Origin: Candidatus Krumholzibacteriota bacterium
GTDB taxonomy: Bacteria; Krumholzibacteriota; Krumholzibacteriia; Krumholzibacteriales; Krumholzibacteriaceae
Reading direction: 5' to 3'
Length of the DNA: 5,350 nt
Assembly: GCA_030613345.1 (NCBI GenBank)
Contig: JAUWMD010000184.1
Span: 1-5,350 of the forward strand
Positions 1-5,350 of the stretch are shown here, one piece after another. A program made the translations under genes and the position numbers. Each line of letters begins with the position of its first letter. Position 1 is the first letter of the stretch. The notes beneath the pieces were generated by a model that saw nothing but the letters and a program-made list of their open reading frames with translations, did not search any database and was not told where the DNA came from.

Positions 1-131
1 TGTTTAACGTCGTAGGGGCGGGGCTTGTCCCCCCCCCGCCAGTGCCCGCCCCGCGAGGCGGGGATGGACCGCGCCCCCACAATTCTAGTGCCCCCCGGCG
101 GGGGTGAACCCCCCCCCGACGGCCGGGGGGG
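1..131. repeat. GC-extreme multi-hairpin repeat ending the nitroreductase reading frame
   Basis: This block is almost entirely G and C and consists of successive inverted repeats. A GGGGCGGGG arm (about 15-23) faces a C-run of nine plus GCC (29-40). CCCGCC (45-50) pairs with GGCGGG (57-62). CCCCC (92-96) pairs with GGGGG (100-104). CCCCCCC (111-117) pairs with GGGGGGG (125-131). It is unlike the neighbouring coding DNA and contains no recognisable protein. It resembles the short non-coding palindromic repeats built on a GTAGGGGCGGG core that are scattered in many bacterial genomes; that resemblance is from memory, not a search. Its right boundary coincides with the point where the nitroreductase stops looking like its family. 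The left boundary is not visible. The long G/C homopolymers could partly be assembly error, and the block may mark a contig end. Confidence 0.6.
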
Positions 132-240
132 CGGGCCGCGACGCTGCGCGGCACTTCTCGATCAGATCCCTCGGGACCGGATCGGGGCTATAGCGCCTTA
201 CGCTTCTCCTCTTTTTTACGATTTCGATGAATTCCGGCAT
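85..240 (-). pseudogene. Nitroreductase-family protein, N-terminal fragment, interrupted
   Basis: The reading frame starts at ATG 240 and gives 51 residues before a TAG at 85-87. The first ~30 residues are typical of the N-terminus of FMN-dependent nitroreductases: a hydrophobic start, the KKRRSVRRYSPDPVP segment (residues 9-23; compare the family's R-S-x-R-x-(Y/F) FMN-phosphate-binding motif), then DLIEKC and an Ala-rich stretch where the family has AARLAPSA. From about residue 38 the translation becomes Pro/Gly low-complexity encoded by the GC repeat. The family is normally about 170-200 residues, so over two thirds is missing here. A longer in-frame extension back to 390 overlaps the 3' end of thyX and is not protein-like, so 240 is preferred; it lies 26 nt after the thyX stop, with only a weak GGGAA upstream. 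Members reduce nitro compounds, quinones or flavins with NAD(P)H; the substrate cannot be told. It is either a genuine disruption or an assembly break. Confidence 0.65.
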
Positions 241-266
241 TACGGATTCCCGGTCTCGGACCTGGC

Positions 267-1673
267 TTACCCGAACAGATCTTTTTTCCGCTGATCGAAC
301 GAGTCCTTGCCGCAGAGCAGTATCGATCCGGAAGGGATCATCTCCGCGGCGAGGTCGCACATCATATCGGAGAGTTGTCTGATCTCCCACTGCGCATGTA
401 TATCGCTTCTCAGCCTCGAGAAGTGATAGAGTTCCCTGAGATTGATCTCGAAGAGCACCCTCCTCCTGTGCGCATTGAGAAGGGCGTAATCACGAGCTTT
501 CTCCACCCTCGAGCTGATCTTTCTGTAAACTCTGCCGGACGTAGAAGCCACCTCACGCAGAAGACCGACCTGCCCTGCCTTTCTCACCGAGTCAGGAATT
601 GAGATTCCGAGAGAGGGCAGATAGTCCTGAGTGATTATCGTGGCCATCCTGTGGCGTTTGAGCTGCGCGAAGCATGAGGATGAAACGATCACCTCGTAGA
701 GGAGACGGACATTCTCGAATTCGCGCCAGACGCTGTCGTGCGGCTTCATCGTCTTCATAGTAGAGGCTATCAGGTCAGTGCGCCTTCTCTTTCCGATCTT
801 CGCGGCCCTCCGCATTGACTCGGAATGACCCATGTCTGTCGAGGCGAAGATCAGCGCTGCCGCAAGCCTTGTGTCAGGGTCGGGTGTAACGTCGACGAGG
901 ATTGCGCTCGGCCCGTCGCCACCGGGGGAAGATTTCTTGTTGCCGGCTATTTCGCGGATCTCATTCCTCACGGAAGGGACGGCCTTGAAATATTCCGTGG
1001 GATCGGGGTATTTTACAAGTGACGGAGCTATCCTGCCCGCTACGCCGTAAAGTCTCGATGCGAATTCCCTCAGCTCGGCGAGAGGATGCGATGCGAGCCT
1101 GCTGATCATGTACTCGAGTTCTCTCGCGTTAACAGTCATACCGAACTGTGCAGTGGTAGCGAGCGGCATCAGGTACCTCGCATCCTCCTTCGCAGTCTCG
1201 TCTTCTGCACCCAGGGCCCTTATACTCTCGTACACTATCTGGTACGCATCGGACAACTCCCTCATGAGTCCCTTGAAATCCCGCTTCATCCCGGCTTTCG
1301 ATATCTCCTCCGGGACAACGAAATCCCGGCCCAACCTGATGTAACGCTGGGATTTCTCCGTGAACGAGGCGAGCCTGAAGTGCTCGACCGACTCGACGGC
1401 GAGCCTCGATATCCCCATCACATCGAAGTTGAAGACGGCATGCTCGGCTATCGAAGAGTGACCGAGCCCGAATACGATCGCCCTGTTAGACTTTCTCGCC
1501 TTCTCGACGTCCTTTCTCGCCTCATCGCGCAGGAGACCGACATCGCGCGGATCGCGGCTGATCCTCGCATACGACGCGGAAATTATCTCCGGCGTCATGT
1601 CTGCGTACCTGTCACCCGCAAGCTCCCTGATAGTCTTCGTGTCTATGTTGTAGCCACCGAGTCTTACCTTCAT
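267..1673 (-). CDS. thyX: Double-length ThyX-family flavin-dependent thymidylate synthase homologue
   Basis: ThyX makes dTMP from dUMP with methylene-tetrahydrofolate, FAD and NADPH, in the cytoplasm. This protein is 468 aa, about twice the usual 220-250, and reads as two ThyX-like halves. Half 1 (about 1-250) has GHSSIAEHAVFNF (71-83), a modified signature HFRLASFTEKSQRY (98-111; family RHRxxSxNExSxRY) and a LMPLATT...NARELEY helix (168-188). Half 2 (about 255-468) has MGHSES (281-286), RHRMATIITQDY (340-351) and a well-kept substrate-binding helix, NLRELYHFSRLRSDIHAQWE (411-430). Neither half holds the complete signature. Long ThyX proteins are known, for example in chlamydiae, so activity is plausible but not shown. 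I chose ATG 1673 over an upstream in-frame ATG at 1754: it follows AGGAA (1678-1682), lies 10 nt after the upstream stop, and matches a natural N-terminus (MKVRLGGYN); the longer form would overlap the preceding gene by 71 bp. It is probably co-transcribed with the upstream protease gene. Confidence 0.85.
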   Translation of the reverse strand: MKVRLGGYNIDTKTIRELAGDRYADMTPEIISASYARISRDPRDVGLLRDEARKDVEKARKSNRAIVFGLGHSSIAEHAVFNFDVMGISRLAVESVEHFRLASFTEKSQRYIRLGRDFVVPEEISKAGMKRDFKGLMRELSDAYQIVYESIRALGAEDETAKEDARYLMPLATTAQFGMTVNARELEYMISRLASHPLAELREFASRLYGVAGRIAPSLVKYPDPTEYFKAVPSVRNEIREIAGNKKSSPGGDGPSAILVDVTPDPDTRLAAALIFASTDMGHSESMRRAAKIGKRRRTDLIASTMKTMKPHDSVWREFENVRLLYEVIVSSSCFAQLKRHRMATIITQDYLPSLGISIPDSVRKAGQVGLLREVASTSGRVYRKISSRVEKARDYALLNAHRRRVLFEINLRELYHFSRLRSDIHAQWEIRQLSDMMCDLAAEMIPSGSILLCGKDSFDQRKKDLFG

Positions 1674-1677
1674 GGTG

Positions 1678-1682
1678 TTCCT
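1678..1682 (-). promoter_or_regulatory. Ribosome binding site of thyX
   Basis: AGGAA lies between the TGA of the preceding gene (1684-1686) and ATG 1673, four nucleotides from the start. It decides in favour of the 1673 start over the in-frame ATG at 1754. It also suggests translation reinitiation within one transcript. Confidence 0.6.
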
Positions 1683-1683
1683 G

Positions 1684-4659
1684 TCAGAAGCTGAAGAGAA
1701 CGCTTCCGTAATATCTCCACGCCTGGCCCTCTGTGTACGAGAGTTCCGGGACAAAAGGATCGTCGTACTCTATTGAATCGAGGCCGTACGCTCCCATGAA
1801 CGTTGCGGCGAGCGGATAGCTGAAGAAGGTGAACCCGCTCAGCCTGAGCTCGTACCCGACTCCGGTCTGCGGATTCTCGATGTCGAACGTGTTCTCGTTC
1901 CAGGCCTTACCGGCCTCGGCGAAGACGGCCGCGTAGATCGACCGGAAGTAGATGCCCGGAATCTGGTAGTCGATATCCCTCCAGACCGGAAAGCGGTAGG
2001 TCAGGCGCCCCATGGCGTTCTTCGTCCCCCCGATACTGTTATACGAGTATCCCCTCAGGCCGTCACGGCTGCCCAGATAAAGATAGAAAAAGTCGTCGAT
2101 CTCCTCGCGGTCTATCCACCCTCCCCTGATGTATGCGGTCAGAGAATGAGCCCAGAAGGGCAGACCGATGTATTCCTCGTACCGGACTACGTACCGCATG
2201 AAATTGTTGTCGTTGTAAAGCGGCTGAAAAGAATACTCGAAATCACCGGAAGAGAGCTGGGCCTGGACGGTAGCCCCCTCCACGTGCAGCGATCTGCCGC
2301 CTCTCGGGTTGATGTTCGATTCGATTCCCTTCCTGATATTCCTGTAATCGAACATCAGGGCCACTTCGTCCGCCTTGTAGTAGTTCCATCCCAGCTCGAT
2401 GCCTGCCGACTGCCAGGCGTTGATGTTGACCCCGTACTCGCCGTGGTTGTACCTGATCGAGACATCCTTACGCCGGCGGATCGTCTCCTGCTCGAACTCG
2501 AGTTTACAGGTAAAGTATGCGTCCCAGAGATCGTACCTGTACCTGATATCTCCCGCTGAGGAGTCGTTGATCTCCCAGTATTTGCGCATACGCAGCAGAT
2601 CGAATGTGAAGGTCGGCTTCAGCTGCCTGAACTCGGCGCCCAGCTGGAGATTGAACTCGCCGTCCAACGACGCCGACGCGGCGGCATATACGCTCTGTCT
2701 GTCGAGGAAATCCCTCGAATCCAGTGCGATTCCGAAACGGAACTTGTTGTCGTAGACCATAAGTCTCGGAAAAAGAAACGGCATCGTGTAGGTAACCCTG
2801 TACTTACCGCTCACCTCGAGTGAATCGGTCAGAAGTTCCCGCGTTCCTCCGCCGATAAATGTGGCCCTCTCCTCGAGCAGCCACTCGTCCACATCCGGGT
2901 CAGGAGCGGATGCCAGACCGCGCCAGTCATCGAGCCGCCTTATCGCGTATCCGTCCCTTCCGAATGCGGCTAACAGTAGATCGTTCCCCTCCTCACTCGC
3001 CTGGAAGGCACCGCCGTCCACGTCTGTGAGCATAAGGTCCGTTCCGGTGTCGATCTCCCTGAAATATACGTTGAATATCCCCGTCCTGTCGCTCGAGTAG
3101 AAAAACCCGCTGCCGTCTGTTGTCCAGCGAGGGTCCCTCTCGTCCGCGCGGGTATTGATCAGGACCGTCTCCTCTCTGCTTTCGGGAGTGATAAGGATGA
3201 TATCCCTGCTCAGCCCGTCGAACCTCGAAGCGAGTAATCCGCGTTCCGACCAGGAAAGACCGGTATATCTCCTGCCCGGGATGCTGCCGGACAGCATCCG
3301 GATATTTCCGTCCTCGAGATACATCATGCCGACGCTGCTGAAACCGTCTCCGCAGATTATAAAGGCTATCCTCTTCCCCTCTGGAGAGAAGACCGGGCCC
3401 GACGCCTTCAGTCCCTCGGTGAGGCGCTCTTCCTTCTCCGATCCGATGTCGTATCTGTAAACGTCGTTGAATTCGTATCCATGCCTGTTATCACCTGATT
3501 TTCTCGAATAGAGCAGCGTCCTGCCGTCGGCGGAAACGCATGCGCCCGAAGAGAGGTCGCAGGCTATCGTCTTTTCTTCCCCACCGACGGATAGATGCAC
3601 GAGGTCCACATCGCGGTATACTCTACCCATGTTGGAGAGGTAATATATCCCGCCGTTTCCGTCGGGAACGGGATGGTAGTTGAAGAAACCATCTCCCGCT
3701 ATCTTCGAGCCCTGCCTGCCGGGAGGAATGATCTTTACCCTCTCTGCATATGCATCGGTGATATCCTTCATCCACGCTCGGTAAAGCTCTCCCTCGGATA
3801 TTCCGAGGACTTCGCTGCTCGCGCCTCCGAATCCGGTACGCCAGAGTTTCCCGTGGGCTGAGGCGAGCAGACCGATCTTGTCCTCGCCGTATCTGTCGGC
3901 GATGTACCTGACCAGCGAGTACCCCTGGTTATACAGGAGCTCGGCGTCCGCAGAACTTTTCCCGAATACGCCCATCTGGTCGAGTGTCAGGAGCCGGTCT
4001 TCGAGCGCCGCCATGCGAAGGACCATGTCCCTGTGCGAATCCCAGATATCATTCCTGGCGCCATTCGCCTGGTACTGAGCCATACCCTCGGCAAACCAGT
4101 TAGGGACCGATTCCCCGGACAGTGGTAGCGAACCTGTAAAGTTGGGGTATCCGGATATTACGTCCGGGCGTTTTTCCTTCTCGAAATTGAAGCCCTGGAG
4201 GTAGATCGCCGGCATCCATCGGGGCATCTTCATCGATGCCTGCAGTGATACCATGTGGGTGAATTCGTGAGTGATCACATTCCTCAACCAGTCGGCGTTA
4301 CCCCTCAGTTGAAAATCGATGTCATCCGTATCAATATCGATCCTGTTGAGATAGTAGTAAGCCGCACCCTCGGGCAGGCCGGCCCTGTCTGTTATATGGA
4401 TGTGGACCCTGTCGGGCCTGTATTCGTAGAGGGTCGTGATGGGGACATATATCTCCTCGGCGATACGCGCCACTTCGAAGGCGCTCGCCTCCACCCCTTC
4501 ATGGAAATGAACGGAGAAATGCTCAGTATCGATCGTCTTCCAGTCGAGCTCGGAGTGATTCCACGCGAAGACGCTCCCCGCGGAGATCAGCAGCACAGGC
4601 AGGATAGCGAGAAAAGCAGAGATTGATGATTTTTGAACATGCATGCCGGCAAGACCCAT
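1684..4659 (-). CDS. Secreted gluzincin-like metalloprotease / six-bladed PD40 propeller / Omp85-type outer-membrane barrel protein
   Basis: The protein is 991 aa with three modules. A signal peptide (about 1-32, hydrophobic core 13-31, cleavage likely after VFA-32) is followed by a peptidase-MA/M1-like domain (about 38-305). This has HEFTH at 131-135 (zinc His pair and catalytic Glu) and WFAEG at 188-192, whose E191 is the expected third zinc ligand, so the gluzincin site looks intact. Residues about 327-577 form six TolB/PD40-type beta-propeller blades, each with a pattern like FSPEGKRIAF (424-433) or WTTDGSGFFYSSD (512-524). Residues about 615-991 are an Omp85/D15-like barrel: GLRGY (867-871) matches the loop-6 RGF/Y motif, IGGTKNAMGRLTYRFPV (876-892) matches the following strand, and the chain ends in Phe like a BAM recognition signal. 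No POTRA domains are visible. It should be outer-membrane anchored with protease and propeller in the periplasm or outside; the substrate is unknown. ATG 4659 is preferred because GGAGGA sits 7 nt upstream; in-frame ATGs at 4737, 4674 and 4644 lack one. Confidence 0.88.
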   Translation of the reverse strand: MGLAGMHVQKSSISAFLAILPVLLISAGSVFAWNHSELDWKTIDTEHFSVHFHEGVEASAFEVARIAEEIYVPITTLYEYRPDRVHIHITDRAGLPEGAAYYYLNRIDIDTDDIDFQLRGNADWLRNVITHEFTHMVSLQASMKMPRWMPAIYLQGFNFEKEKRPDVISGYPNFTGSLPLSGESVPNWFAEGMAQYQANGARNDIWDSHRDMVLRMAALEDRLLTLDQMGVFGKSSADAELLYNQGYSLVRYIADRYGEDKIGLLASAHGKLWRTGFGGASSEVLGISEGELYRAWMKDITDAYAERVKIIPPGRQGSKIAGDGFFNYHPVPDGNGGIYYLSNMGRVYRDVDLVHLSVGGEEKTIACDLSSGACVSADGRTLLYSRKSGDNRHGYEFNDVYRYDIGSEKEERLTEGLKASGPVFSPEGKRIAFIICGDGFSSVGMMYLEDGNIRMLSGSIPGRRYTGLSWSERGLLASRFDGLSRDIILITPESREETVLINTRADERDPRWTTDGSGFFYSSDRTGIFNVYFREIDTGTDLMLTDVDGGAFQASEEGNDLLLAAFGRDGYAIRRLDDWRGLASAPDPDVDEWLLEERATFIGGGTRELLTDSLEVSGKYRVTYTMPFLFPRLMVYDNKFRFGIALDSRDFLDRQSVYAAASASLDGEFNLQLGAEFRQLKPTFTFDLLRMRKYWEINDSSAGDIRYRYDLWDAYFTCKLEFEQETIRRRKDVSIRYNHGEYGVNINAWQSAGIELGWNYYKADEVALMFDYRNIRKGIESNINPRGGRSLHVEGATVQAQLSSGDFEYSFQPLYNDNNFMRYVVRYEEYIGLPFWAHSLTAYIRGGWIDREEIDDFFYLYLGSRDGLRGYSYNSIGGTKNAMGRLTYRFPVWRDIDYQIPGIYFRSIYAAVFAEAGKAWNENTFDIENPQTGVGYELRLSGFTFFSYPLAATFMGAYGLDSIEYDDPFVPELSYTEGQAWRYYGSVLFSF

Positions 4660-4666
4660 AAAACAA

Positions 4667-4672
4667 TCCTCC
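4667..4672 (-). promoter_or_regulatory. Strong Shine-Dalgarno fixing the start of the protease-barrel gene
   Basis: GGAGGA on the minus strand lies seven nucleotides before ATG 4659. It is the only good Shine-Dalgarno among the four in-frame ATGs in the first 100 bp, and it gives a normal signal peptide directly after the start. The ATG at 4737 would add a 26-residue extension and would lie inside the promoter region. Confidence 0.75.
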
Positions 4673-4707
4673 ATCAGAAGAAACGGCCATCCGACAGGGG
4701 TCCGGTA

Positions 4708-4737
4708 ACTATAGCACACGGTGAAGCCCCTTCCCAA
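4708..4737 (-). promoter_or_regulatory. Candidate sigma70-type promoter for the protease-thyX-nitroreductase unit
   Basis: On the minus strand TTGGGA (4737-4732, four of six matches to TTGACA) and TATAGT (4713-4708, five of six matches to TATAAT) are separated by 18 nt. Transcription would start near 4701, giving a leader of roughly 40 nt ending with the GGAGGA ribosome site. This is consensus matching by eye only, and the sigma-factor preference of the organism is unknown. Confidence 0.4.
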
Positions 4738-4757
4738 CGGTTAAGACTTCACCGTGT
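4716..4757. repeat. 11-bp perfect inverted repeat overlapping the candidate promoter
   Basis: ACACGGTGAAG (4716-4726) and CTTCACCGTGT (4747-4757) are perfect complements with a 20-nt loop. One arm falls in the spacer between the proposed -10 and -35, the other just upstream of the -35, a layout expected for an operator. As RNA it could also fold into a stem. On the plus strand the stem is followed by ATCTTTTT, a terminator-like tail, but no plus-strand gene precedes it. In the hflC direction there is no U-run after the stem. An operator, or a stem that blocks antisense transcription, fits better than a classical hflC terminator. Confidence 0.5.
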
Positions 4758-4773
4758 ATCTTTTTAACGATTT

Positions 4774-4792
4774 CAGGCCTCTCTGGAGCCTG
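4774..4792 (-). terminator. Hairpin immediately after the hflC stop codon
   Basis: Directly after the TAG of hflC the transcript can fold CAGGCTC against GAGGCCTG around a CAGA tetraloop, with one bulged C. The stem is GC-rich and short. The bases after it (AAATCGTTAAAAAG) contain no U-run, so it is not a textbook intrinsic terminator; it may be a weak terminator or protect the 3' end of the hflC message. Confidence 0.35.
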
Positions 4793-5350
4793 CTATCTCC
4801 GGCCGATCCTTCTCAGGTACCTGTAGAGGTCGGTATCCGTCGTGAGGATGATCCGGTTGTTTTCTCCCATCGTCTCCTTGTATACGTCGAGCGTCTTGAG
4901 GAACGAGTAGAACTCAGGGTCCTGCCTGTAGGCGTCGGCGTATATCTTCGTCGCCTGCGCGTCTGCCTTTCCCCGGATCGTCTCCGCTTTCTTGTACGCC
5001 TCGGAGTATATCCTGTTGAGCTCCTTCTCCTTCATTCCGCCGATCTCGGCCCTCTTCCCCTCGCCCTCGCTGCGGTACTTCGAGGCGATCCTCTGGCGCT
5101 CGGAGATCATCCGCTCGTAGACCTTCTTGCGGACATCCTCGATATAGTTGAGCCTCTTGATATGGACATCGAGAAGCTCGATCCCGTACTGCGGCACGAG
5201 CTCGGAAGCACGCTCGAGGATCATCTTCGTCAGCAGCTCCCTGCCGACCTCGACCTCCTCGAGAACGCCCACGGCCGCTTCCTCCTCGTCACTTATGATG
5301 TCGCCGCCCTCGGGAATCGCTTTACGCTGCTCGAGTATCGTGTTCGAGTT
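4793..5350 (-). CDS. hflC: HflC, band-7/SPFH regulator of the FtsH protease (C-terminal part, 5' end beyond window)
   Basis: The frame is open from the right edge to TAG at 4793-4795, giving the last 185 residues of a protein usually about 290-340 long. HflC with HflK forms a large inner-membrane, periplasm-facing complex that surrounds and restrains the AAA protease FtsH. The visible part begins in the variable insertion of the SPFH domain (acidic ISDEEEA, residues 19-25). It continues with the conserved YGIELLDVHIKRLN (55-68) and a long charged, Ala/Glu/Lys-rich coiled coil (about 75-135, with ERMISERQRIASKYRSEGE). The HflC-typical end follows: GKADAQATKIYADAY (127-141), QDPEFYSFLKTL (143-154) and TDTDLYRYL (171-179). 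The transmembrane N-terminus is not in the window. A GTG at 5272 is an internal Val, not the start. hflK is expected just beyond the right edge, as in most genomes. Confidence 0.93.
   Translation of the reverse strand, partial: NSNTILEQRKAIPEGGDIISDEEEAAVGVLEEVEVGRELLTKMILERASELVPQYGIELLDVHIKRLNYIEDVRKKVYERMISERQRIASKYRSEGEGKRAEIGGMKEKELNRIYSEAYKKAETIRGKADAQATKIYADAYRQDPEFYSFLKTLDVYKETMGENNRIILTTDTDLYRYLRRIGRR

Noticed and set aside
25..294. Plus-strand Pro/Gly-rich open frame of 89 codons
   Set aside because: The translation is low complexity produced by the GC repeat and then by the reverse strand of the nitroreductase and thyX ends.
241..390. Extension of the nitroreductase frame upstream to 390
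   Set aside because: This part overlaps the end of thyX in another frame and is Arg-rich nonsense; the nitroreductase similarity begins at Met 240.
1086..1694. Plus-strand open frame of 202 codons
   Set aside because: It lies antisense to the well-supported thyX, its translation shows no family-like motifs, and its length is expected from the codon bias of the opposite strand.
1674..1754. ATG at 1754 as start of ThyX
   Set aside because: The extra 27 residues overlap the previous gene out of frame and are not ThyX-like; ATG 1673 has its own AGGAA.
2146..2559. Plus-strand open frame of 137 codons, and similar ones at 4255-4626 and 3155-3460
   Set aside because: All are antisense shadows of the 991-residue protein, whose domains are continuous through these positions.
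4660..4737. Upstream ATG at 4737 as start of the large protein
   Set aside because: It would add a 26-residue stretch before the signal peptide, has no Shine-Dalgarno and overlaps the promoter; ATG 4659 has GGAGGA in the right place.
4716..4757. Classical intrinsic terminator for hflC at the 11-bp inverted repeat
   Set aside because: In the hflC direction the stem is followed by GCTATAGTTACC with no U-run; the T-tract is on the opposite side.
5270..5272. GTG at 5272 as the start of hflC
   Set aside because: The frame stays open to the window edge, and the upstream residues match the variable region expected inside HflC, so this is an internal Val.

Overview
The window carries four protein-coding genes, all read on the minus strand: hflC (right edge, 5' end missing), a very large outer-membrane protease-like protein, a double-length ThyX-family flavoenzyme, and the first third of a nitroreductase-family gene that ends in a GC-extreme repeat at the left edge. 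Coding density is high. The only true intergenic space is about 130 bp between hflC and the large gene, plus the repeat at positions 1-131. No tRNA, rRNA, CRISPR array or transposase was seen.

The organism is a diderm (Gram-negative) bacterium. The large protein has a signal peptide and ends in an Omp85-type outer-membrane beta-barrel with a C-terminal Phe, and HflC belongs to an inner-membrane complex of diderms. Base composition is moderately GC-rich, yet AGG/AGA (Arg) and ATA (Ile) codons are used freely in all the genes. The combination of peptidase-MA, PD40 propeller and Omp85 barrel in one chain with a tandem ThyX would fit an uncultivated FCB-group-like lineage. That placement is an inference with low confidence.

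Layout from right to left, in the direction of transcription: hflC 5350-4793; a spacer holding a hairpin right after the hflC stop, an 11-bp inverted repeat and a candidate sigma70 promoter; the protease/propeller/barrel gene 4659-1684 with a strong GGAGGA Shine-Dalgarno; a 10-nt gap; thyX 1673-267; a 26-nt gap; and the nitroreductase start at 240, whose family similarity fades near position 122. The last three genes look like one transcription unit with its own promoter at about 4708-4737.

No single pathway obviously links the genes. ThyX-family proteins are FAD-dependent and use NADPH, and nitroreductases are FMN-dependent, so the distal two are both flavoenzymes; the large protein acts at the cell surface or periplasm. 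The points most worth following are the three-part surface protein, the ThyX whose signature residues are divided between two domains, and the repeat that interrupts the nitroreductase.
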